The notes beneath the pieces are model-generated. The model searched no databases and was not told where the DNA came from. It saw only the letters and a program-made list of their open reading frames with translations. 64,000 nt of DNA from the NCBI GenBank assembly GCA_947632105.1, contig CANROD010000001.1, forward strand, positions 1 to 64,000. Direction: 5' to 3'. A program made the position numbers and the translations under genes. Source of the DNA: an uncultured Oligella sp. (GTDB lineage: Bacteria; Pseudomonadota; Gammaproteobacteria; Burkholderiales; Burkholderiaceae_B). This document shows, piece after piece, positions 57,690 through 64,000 of the stretch (positions are counted from its first letter, which is position 1; every line of letters begins with the position of its first letter).

Positions 57690-59134
57690 ATCAGACAATT
57701 AAAACCAGTTATATTAATGGTGAATTTCTAGCCTATAACGGCGAAGACATTTTAGACAACACCAATCCATCTAACCCGAGTGAAATCATAGAGCAGTTTG
57801 CCCGTGCGGATGTTACTCAAGCACAGTTAGCCATTGATGCTGCTGAAAAGGCTACATCTATCTGGAGAAACTTTAACCCTCAAGTTCGAGCCGACATATT
57901 AGATCGTATTGGCACTGAAATCTTAGAAAGGAAACAAGAACTCGCTGAACTCCTCTCAAAGGAAGAAGGAAAAATTGTTCCTGAAGCAATAGGCGAAGTA
58001 AGTCGTGCTGGTTACTCCTTTAAATTCTATGCTCAGGAAATCCTACGAGCTCATGGTGAGACCTACCTCTCTGTACGTGACTCGGTCGATATTAATGTTT
58101 ATACACAACCGGTAGGAGTTGTTGGTATTATTGCTCCGTGGAATTTCCCAATCGCCATCCCTGCATGGAAAATAGCCCCTGCCTTGGCATTTGGCAATAC
58201 AGTTGTATTTAAGCCAGCTGAACTTGTACCCTCTTCAGCGTGGGCTCTCGCTGAAATAATATCTCGCTCAGGCTTACCCGCTGGCGTTTTCAATATGTTG
58301 ATTGGGCCAGGTCGTACAGTTGGAGACACTATTATTCGTTCTCCTAAAATTGACGCTATTAGTTTTACTGGCTCTAAGCAAACAGGCCAAAGCATAGCTC
58401 AAATTGCTGCTTCTAGATTTGCACGAGTTCAACTTGAAATGAGTGGAAAAAACCCTCTTATTATTCTAGACGATGCAGATCTTGATGTCGCTGTGGAAGT
58501 GACTGTTAGCGGCTCTTTTTACTCAACTGGTCAGCGCTGTACAGCGAGCTCTCGCATTATTGTTACAGAAGGAATTTACAACAAATTCATTGAAAGACTT
58601 AAAGAACGCACTGATTCCTTAAAAATTGGTGACGCTTTGGACCCAGAGACACAAATAGGCCCTGCAGCAAGCAAGGCTGAATTAGACATCAACTTGAATT
58701 ATGTTCGTATTGCTCTAGAGGAAGGAGCAACTTTACTCTGCGGCGGAAACGCCATCAATAACGACAAAGGCGCCTACTTAATGCAACCGGCAATTTTTAC
58801 AAACGTTACATCAGCTATGCGAGTTTGTCGAGAAGAAATATTCGGACCAATTATTACAGTATTAAAAGTTGCTGACTACGAAGAGGCTGTTGCTGCTGCA
58901 GAAGATACGGAATTTGGCCTTTCTGCTGGCATTGTGACGACATCTCTAAAATATGCTGAAGATTACAAGCGACGCTCATCAGCAGGCATGGTGATGGTGA
59001 ATCTGCCTACTGCAGGCGTTGACTATCATGTTGCATTTGGAGGTAACCGCTCATCAAGCTATGGTTCGCGAGAGCAAGGAACGATAGCACGTCAGTTTTA
59101 TACAAAAGTCAAAACGACATATCAAACTGCTTAG
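57686..59134 (+). CDS. NAD(P)-dependent aldehyde dehydrogenase
   Basis: 482 residues, oxidises an aldehyde to the acid. Catalytic C285 (STGQRCTASSR), E251 (LEMSGKNP), N153 (PWNFP), and cofactor loop ISFTGSKQTG. Overall resembles alpha-ketoglutarate-semialdehyde/succinate-semialdehyde-type enzymes. In an operon with a FAD oxidase it would remove the aldehyde produced by amine oxidation. ATGA overlap with the preceding gene implies translational coupling. Confidence 0.88.
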   Translation: MNQTIKTSYINGEFLAYNGEDILDNTNPSNPSEIIEQFARADVTQAQLAIDAAEKATSIWRNFNPQVRADILDRIGTEILERKQELAELLSKEEGKIVPEAIGEVSRAGYSFKFYAQEILRAHGETYLSVRDSVDINVYTQPVGVVGIIAPWNFPIAIPAWKIAPALAFGNTVVFKPAELVPSSAWALAEIISRSGLPAGVFNMLIGPGRTVGDTIIRSPKIDAISFTGSKQTGQSIAQIAASRFARVQLEMSGKNPLIILDDADLDVAVEVTVSGSFYSTGQRCTASSRIIVTEGIYNKFIERLKERTDSLKIGDALDPETQIGPAASKAELDINLNYVRIALEEGATLLCGGNAINNDKGAYLMQPAIFTNVTSAMRVCREEIFGPIITVLKVADYEEAVAAAEDTEFGLSAGIVTTSLKYAEDYKRRSSAGMVMVNLPTAGVDYHVAFGGNRSSSYGSREQGTIARQFYTKVKTTYQTA

Positions 59135-59153
59135 TTATAGCGAATATATGTAT

Positions 59154-59213
59154 ATCAAGGTTGCACCAAAGACCTAAGTAGCGATAGGTACAACCCTAAA
59201 TAGCAACCTTGAT
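59154..59213 (+). terminator. Long-loop hairpin after the aldehyde dehydrogenase gene
   Basis: ATCAAGGTTGC (59154-59164) and GCAACCTTGAT (59203-59213) form a perfect 11-base stem around a 38-base loop with an inner CCTA/TAGG pair. No T-run follows. It may stabilise or end the operon transcript. Confidence 0.4.
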
Positions 59214-59235
59214 TTGGAGACATTATCATTCCGAA

Positions 59236-59433
59236 TTAAAAAGCGAAAACCAAGAGATAGCCCTGATCGCACTCACTTCTATGGAAGGTGATTAGGCTGA
59301 ACTCTTTGTATTTCATCGCATTCCATTCTTTAAAGATATACCGATACTCAGAGTCAACACTTTTGGATAGTTCAGGCGCACCAACCAAGGTTGTCGGTTC
59401 GTTATCGCCAAAGGAAAAGAAAGAAATTTCATG
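59236..59433 (-). pseudogene. Possible 3' remnant of a lost gene
   Basis: On the minus strand this stretch reads as 65 sense codons ending in TAA, with a protein-like composition (for example EYRYIFKEWNAMKYKEFSL and a C-terminal QGYLLVFAF) but no start codon near its upstream stop. The C-terminal aromatic ending recalls outer-membrane beta-barrel ends. I do not recognise the family. It could be the tail of a gene cut away when the neighbouring MFS gene arrived, or chance. Confidence 0.3.
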
Positions 59434-59457
59434 TCAAATAAAATGGAGACAAACATT

Positions 59458-60792
59458 ATGACACATAGCAAAACAATATCCCTTGAGGATTTACCACTTA
59501 ACGGGTTTCACAAGAAACTAGCATTTTATTCAGCTGGTGGACCATTTCTTGATGGTTACGTACTAAGTATCATTGGTATCGTAATGATGCAAATAACCAC
59601 TGAGCTTGAACTGAGCACTATGTGGGTTGGTCTAGTTGCAGCAGCAGCACTAATTGGGATTTTCTTCGGCGGCTTTCTTGGTGGCTGGTTCACTGACCGA
59701 TATGGCCGTAAAATTCTATATCTACTTGACCTAATCGCTATTATTGGATTATCTGTAGCACAATTTTGGGTAGAAACAGCTATTGGATTATTTGTTCTAC
59801 GCTTTCTCATCGGTATAGCTGTTGGCGCAGACTATCCGATTGCAACAGCTTTTCTTGCAGAATTTCTTCCCAAAAAATATCGTGGCCCACTATTAGCAGG
59901 AATGTTAGTAATGTGGTTTGCTGGTGCAGCATGCGCATATATTGTTGGTGCTGCTATCATTCATTTTGGTGGCGATGACGCTTGGCGTTATGTTTTAGCT
60001 AGCACCTTAGTTCCAGGCATACTATTCTTACTAGCTCGTGCAGGTACTCCAGAGTCTCCACGTTGGTTATTAAGCAAAGGCCGCAAAGAAGAAGCTAATA
60101 AAATCATCAAGCGCGTTTATGGCCCAGAATACTCTGTTGAAAACATGTCTGGCGAGTCTGATGAAAAACCTGTTTCTGTACGCTCATTATTCCATTCAGG
60201 TTATGGTAAACGTATGTTCTTCGTCTCAGCTTTCTGGACATGCTCCATTCTACCGTTATTTGCTATTTATGCATTCTCACCGATTGTTCTAAGTGCTTTA
60301 GGTCTTTCAGGTGATGATGGAATTCTCGGCTCTATTGCTATTACATTACTGTTCGTTGTAGGTTGTTTGATAGGTATGAAACTTATCAATAAGATGGGGC
60401 GTAGACAAATGTTGATCTATGGCTTCCTTTGGTCTGGTGTCCCACTCGTAGTTTTAGGATTTTTCCCCAATGCTACACCAATCACAGTACTACTTATGTT
60501 TAGCATATATGCCATTTTCAGTAGTCTAACTCAGGTTATGCAGTTCGTTTACCCCAATGAACTCTTTCCAACCTCTATCCGTGCATCCGCCGTAGGACTA
60601 GGCACTTCATTATCACGTATTGGTACTGCTGCTGGAACTTACCTAGTTCCCATCTCTCTGACCAGCATCGGAATCGGTAACACAATGTTGATTGGTGGTG
60701 TAATCACTCTGCTAGGCGCTTGGCTCTCTTATATGATGGCACCTGAAACTCGTGGCCTAGAGCTACACCAGTCAGCTTCACTGAGCTATTAA
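59458..60792 (+). CDS. MFS transporter (sugar/organic-acid porter type)
   Basis: 444 residues with twelve predicted helices and the MFS motif GGWFTDRYGRK between helices 2 and 3, RFLIGIAVGADYPIATAFLAEFLP in helix 4, and PESPRWLLSKGRKEEA in the central loop, as in the sugar/metabolite porter group. It probably imports the island's substrate or exports a product. Start at ATG 59458, nine bases after GGAG; an earlier ATG at 59431 has poorer spacing. Confidence 0.85.
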   Translation: MTHSKTISLEDLPLNGFHKKLAFYSAGGPFLDGYVLSIIGIVMMQITTELELSTMWVGLVAAAALIGIFFGGFLGGWFTDRYGRKILYLLDLIAIIGLSVAQFWVETAIGLFVLRFLIGIAVGADYPIATAFLAEFLPKKYRGPLLAGMLVMWFAGAACAYIVGAAIIHFGGDDAWRYVLASTLVPGILFLLARAGTPESPRWLLSKGRKEEANKIIKRVYGPEYSVENMSGESDEKPVSVRSLFHSGYGKRMFFVSAFWTCSILPLFAIYAFSPIVLSALGLSGDDGILGSIAITLLFVVGCLIGMKLINKMGRRQMLIYGFLWSGVPLVVLGFFPNATPITVLLMFSIYAIFSSLTQVMQFVYPNELFPTSIRASAVGLGTSLSRIGTAAGTYLVPISLTSIGIGNTMLIGGVITLLGAWLSYMMAPETRGLELHQSASLSY

Positions 60793-60824
60793 ACCTCAAA
60801 TTATTGATAGCACAGGAGAACAAA

Positions 60825-62312
60825 ATGACACGTCCATCACTGAATTCACTCACAAAATCTTCCTATGACGTCGTTATTATCGGAGCAGGGGCAGTTGGTT
60901 GCGCCACAGCACGTGAACTGGCTGGTCGTGGTTATCGAACGCTACTGCTGGAGCGTGCCGACATTGGTTCTGGCACCTCATCACGCTCTAGCAGGCTGTT
61001 ATATTCTGGTGTAGGTTACCTGGCACCAGATTTTCCTCTATGGCAAATCCCTTTTCGTCTAGGTAAAGTCTGGCAACTATTTCTCTATGCTCGAAACATC
61101 ATGCACTGTCGAGCAGAATTAGTTACCGACATGCCACAGCGTTTAGCAAAACGTCGTTTTCATTACCCATATTGCAAAAGCGACAAGTATCCACACTGGC
61201 TAATCGATTTTGGATTCCGCTTGATGGAGAAGGTCGCTAGCCGTGGGGTGCCTCTTGCTTATCGTAAGCTCTCGCCACAGCAAGCAGCAGATGAAAGCGA
61301 TTTAATTAAAGCTTTACCAAGCTCACTATCTGGGGTTGCTGTATTCGATGAGTACATGTACGACTGGCCAGAGCGTATCTGTGTGGATACTGCACTAGAT
61401 GCAGAGAAACGGGGTGCCACTATACGTACATATACGTCTGTTAACGAAATCAAACGCGCTGGTACTGAATGGCAACTTACCTTGGAGGAGCAAGCCCCAG
61501 GTATGAACGGCCAAATTCAAATCAAAGCAAAAGCAATAGTAAACGCTGCTGGACCATGGGTGGATCGTATTCTTGGAAGTAACCAAGGCAACAAGAAACA
61601 AGTCCTTGGTAAGAAGGGTGTCAACGTAATGTTGCGCTTACCCGATAGCTGGCGCGGTCACGGTCTAGAAGCGTTTTCCAGCAAAGGGGAGCCTTTCTAC
61701 GTTTTCCCTTGGGGCGATTATCACTTCGTTGGGCCGACCGAAGCAGTAGTGAACGAAAATCCGGATGACGTAAGAGTACTTGAAAGTGAAATTGACTACA
61801 TTTTAAACGAAACCAATCAACTATTTCCTCAATTGAGGTTGACACATGACGACGTACAGCATTGCTGGTGTGGTGTGAGGCCTATGTCAACCCTGGATGG
61901 CAAAACGGTCAGCCTACCTGTACGAGCCATTGAAGACGCTAACTCACCAGGACTGATCACCATGACAGGCTCATATATCATGATGCACCGTCACGCTGGC
62001 AGACTAGCAGCTCAAGCAGTGGAAAAACACTTAGGCAAGCGCGGTACCGCTCCTAAAGGCATGATAGCTAAGCCAAGAGAGGCATTTAGTGATAACGATA
62101 TTGCGCAAATAGCACTGAGTGAACATGTCGTAAGTCTAAGCGATCTAATCCGTCGCAGACTTCCCTATGGTTTAAATGACTCACTGGGATGTAACCAAGC
62201 AGAATACCTATCTCACCTAGCAGCTAATGCCTTAGGTTGGAGCGAGGATCGCAGACTGCTGGAGCTACTGCGCTTCGAAGAAGAAACCCGTCGAGTCTAT
62301 CAACAAGACTAA
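60825..62312 (+). CDS. FAD-dependent dehydrogenase, GlpD-like
   Basis: 495 residues of the DAO superfamily, closest in pattern to glycerol-3-phosphate dehydrogenase GlpD. FAD motif VVIIGAGAVGCATARELAGRG lies near 15-35, GSGTSSRSSRLLYSG follows, and WCGVRPMSTLDG and a C-terminal helical region (residues about 410-495) match the GlpD layout. It may oxidise a hydroxy acid or polyol phosphate; the context suggests a catabolic step of the island instead of glycerol use. ATG 60825 follows CAGGAG; the earlier TTG is unlikely. Confidence 0.78.
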   Translation: MTRPSLNSLTKSSYDVVIIGAGAVGCATARELAGRGYRTLLLERADIGSGTSSRSSRLLYSGVGYLAPDFPLWQIPFRLGKVWQLFLYARNIMHCRAELVTDMPQRLAKRRFHYPYCKSDKYPHWLIDFGFRLMEKVASRGVPLAYRKLSPQQAADESDLIKALPSSLSGVAVFDEYMYDWPERICVDTALDAEKRGATIRTYTSVNEIKRAGTEWQLTLEEQAPGMNGQIQIKAKAIVNAAGPWVDRILGSNQGNKKQVLGKKGVNVMLRLPDSWRGHGLEAFSSKGEPFYVFPWGDYHFVGPTEAVVNENPDDVRVLESEIDYILNETNQLFPQLRLTHDDVQHCWCGVRPMSTLDGKTVSLPVRAIEDANSPGLITMTGSYIMMHRHAGRLAAQAVEKHLGKRGTAPKGMIAKPREAFSDNDIAQIALSEHVVSLSDLIRRRLPYGLNDSLGCNQAEYLSHLAANALGWSEDRRLLELLRFEEETRRVYQQD

Positions 62313-62392
62313 ATAAACTCACCCCTTATGATGGGTTCAATTCACGATATGAAGCGCTTTTTTTTAACTCATATTTAAACAAGGAGAAATCC

Positions 62393-63712
62393 ATGAGTCA
62401 TATACGCTCTTTACCTCTGGACGATACAGATTGCGGCTGGTTTCATCTTAGCCCCGCTAGAAAGCCTCGTCCAGCACATCAAGGCCACTCACGAGTGCCT
62501 TGGGTTGTGGTCGGAGCAGGCCTGACAGGGCTTGCAACTACCCGCCAGTTAGCCAAACACTTCCCGCACGATGAAATTATTTTGGTTGAAGCACAGGTTG
62601 TCGGCTATGGCTCATCTGGCAGAAACTCCGGTTTTGCTATCGATATTCCGCACGATCTAGGGTCATCTGACTATATCGGGGACCCCAAAGCAGCCAAAAC
62701 AATTCTTAATACAAATCGTAGAGCACAAGCTGAGCTCATTAGGCTAGCAGAGGCTCATAAAATAGATTGCCAAATTTCTCGCGCAGGCAAATATCAATTA
62801 GCAGTCGAACATCATGGCATTGAAGTGCTAAAAGCCTACAAGCAAGGTTTAGCTAAAATTGACGAGGAATGTGTAGAAATCAGCAAAGCTGATCTCCCTC
62901 AACATATAGGTATCGACTATTACAATCATGGGCTTTTTATGCCTACAACTGTACTTCTACAACCTGCCACCTTGGTGAAAGGTCTAGCTGATTCACTACC
63001 AAGCAACGTGACTCTATACGAAGAAACTGCAATTAAGGAGTACACTCTTGGCAAAACAATTACTTTAAAACATAAAAATGGCGAAATCATCACTGACAAA
63101 CTAGTACTAACTAATAATGCTTTTGCTACTGAGTTTGGATTTTTAAAAGGCCGTATCTTACCTATATTTACCTATGCTAGCTTAACACGTCCACTAACTG
63201 AAGAAGAACAAGCATCTATAGGCGGCAAACCTGAATGGGGCATTATTCCTGCAGATCCTTTCGGGACGACTTTAAGACGTACCAACGATCAACGTATATT
63301 AATTCGTAATGGCTTTAGCTTTAACCCAAAAGGCGCAGTAGATCATGGCTATCTAAAAAAAGTAAAAATACAACATCGCATCGCTTTCGAACGACGTTTC
63401 CCTATGATTAAGCATGTGCCTTTTGAGTATACATGGGGCGGCGCTATGGGCATGACTCGAAACCACTCCTCCTTCTTTGGTCAACTAGACCAAAATGTTT
63501 ATGGAGCAGTTGCCTGTAATGGCTTGGGAATCACACGTGGCACGGGACTCGGTCTAAACTTAGCTGACTGGCTCGGTGGTTTGGAAAACGAAGAAATCAA
63601 CTTCTTCCTTGCTAGTAAGGGACCTAACTGGAACCCTCCAGAACCTTTCCTATCATGCGGAGTAAGGCATAGTTTACGGACTGGTGAAAAAAAGTCCGGT
63701 GTAGAAATTTAA
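62393..63712 (+). CDS. FAD-dependent amine oxidase-like protein, paralogue of the 9.5 kb oxidase
   Basis: 439 residues, DAO family. FAD motif VVVGAGLTGLATTRQLAKHFP, GSSGRNSGFAIDIPHD, EWGIIPADPFGTTLRR, and GAVACNGLGITRGTG. Aligns along its length with the protein at 9551-10858 (common blocks at GSSGRNSGF, HKIDC, GLADSLP, EWG-IPA, and the C-terminal NPPEP/LPPEP), so both probably act on related amines or amino acids. Start ATG 62393 after AAGGAG. A longer open frame reaches back into the upstream gene but lacks a ribosome site. Confidence 0.78.
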   Translation: MSHIRSLPLDDTDCGWFHLSPARKPRPAHQGHSRVPWVVVGAGLTGLATTRQLAKHFPHDEIILVEAQVVGYGSSGRNSGFAIDIPHDLGSSDYIGDPKAAKTILNTNRRAQAELIRLAEAHKIDCQISRAGKYQLAVEHHGIEVLKAYKQGLAKIDEECVEISKADLPQHIGIDYYNHGLFMPTTVLLQPATLVKGLADSLPSNVTLYEETAIKEYTLGKTITLKHKNGEIITDKLVLTNNAFATEFGFLKGRILPIFTYASLTRPLTEEEQASIGGKPEWGIIPADPFGTTLRRTNDQRILIRNGFSFNPKGAVDHGYLKKVKIQHRIAFERRFPMIKHVPFEYTWGGAMGMTRNHSSFFGQLDQNVYGAVACNGLGITRGTGLGLNLADWLGGLENEEINFFLASKGPNWNPPEPFLSCGVRHSLRTGEKKSGVEI

Positions 63713-63943
63713 ATACTATCAGATAGGATAATATTTTATAACCTATCTGATACAAACCATCTCCACTACCCTAAAACCTAAGCACTTTAACAAGCAATGC
63801 CAACATTGCTTTGCTTAGCTGCACATCAACGCATAAGATATCTTATAATAAAATATTCTGAGTCATAATCAAGGGATTCAGCATCAATCTAGCAAGGAAC
63901 TGCTAACGATTGAACTACCCCACAAATATTTTCTAAACTATCT
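63713..63943. other. Intergenic region between the island and gatC
   Basis: 231 bases, AT-rich. A perfect 11-base stem TATCAGATAGG/CCTATCTGATA (63717-63752, 14-base loop) directly follows the last island gene and may end its transcript. The remainder must hold the gatC promoter. No attachment repeat recognised. Confidence 0.45.
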
Positions 63944-64000
63944 ATGTCTTTATCTAATCAAGATGTTAAACGCATTGCCAATTTAGCGGCAATTGAGATT
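63944..64000 (+). CDS. gatC: Asp/Glu-tRNA amidotransferase subunit C (partial, 5' end)
   Basis: The first 19 codons, MSLSNQDVKRIANLAAIEI, match the GatC N-terminus (V-x-x-IA-x-LA-x-I/L). The gene runs off the window; gatA and gatB are expected beyond. Its usual divergent neighbour mreB is at 48127-49170. Confidence 0.85.
   Translation, partial: MSLSNQDVKRIANLAAIEI

Overview
The window is about 64 kb of chromosome from a low-GC betaproteobacterium, most likely of the family Alcaligenaceae (Burkholderiales). Four things point there: the order panC-scpA-DUF3460, the block mreB-mreC-mreD-mrdA-mrdB with gatC divergent at the far end, an S-adenosylhomocysteine (SAH) riboswitch in front of ahcY, and the metK...lpxL...xerC order. 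No rRNA, tRNA, insertion sequence, prophage or CRISPR array was seen. Genus-level identity is inference only.

Region by region. 0-2.7 kb: anaerobic ribonucleotide reductase (nrdG-nrdD) behind two FNR-like boxes and a pair of NrdR-like boxes. 2.7-4.5 kb: an orphan adenine methylase and a secreted siderophore-esterase-like hydrolase. 4.9-8.5 kb: a PhnCDEE-type ABC importer with no C-P lyase genes. 8.5-9.5 kb: a cold-shock protein and Ohr. 9.5-14.1 kb: a four-gene operon (Tat-exported substrate-binding protein, permease, ATPase, FAD oxidase) divergent from an ArsR-family regulator of the persulfide-sensing BigR/YgaV type. 14.6-15.9 kb: a YuiF/NhaC-like antiporter. 16-20.5 kb: the activated-methyl cycle (metF, two holin-like membrane genes, ahcY behind an SAH riboswitch, metK).

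20.5-31.3 kb looks like an inserted denitrification and metal-supply block. A copper nitrite reductase (nirK) sits behind an FNR box and two NsrR-like dyads. It is followed by a Sco-TlpA fusion, a PCuAC copper chaperone and a Tat-exported beta-propeller of unknown role. Next comes a Fur-boxed ABC importer with nnrS as its last gene, facing a Fur-boxed TonB-dependent receptor. Together these could scavenge metal, metallate NirK in the periplasm and buffer nitric oxide.

31.6-49.2 kb is mostly housekeeping: lpxL, a thioredoxin-MsrA-MsrB fusion, xerC, ybaK, a shortened SSS symporter with a small partner, metQ, panC, scpA, ftsEX, mutY, and the rod-shape operon mreBCD-mrdAB.

49.5-63.7 kb is a second apparent insertion, between mreB and gatC, which are normally neighbours in this order. 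It holds a cupin, a LysR regulator divergent from a YdiJ-type D-2-hydroxyglutarate dehydrogenase, a GlxA-type AraC regulator divergent from a FAD oxidase / D-2-hydroxyacid dehydrogenase / aldehyde dehydrogenase operon, an MFS transporter and two more FAD oxidoreductases. This reads as an oxidative catabolic island for an unknown amine, amino acid or hydroxy acid. Its last enzyme is a clear paralogue of the oxidase in the 9.5 kb operon. The window ends inside gatC.
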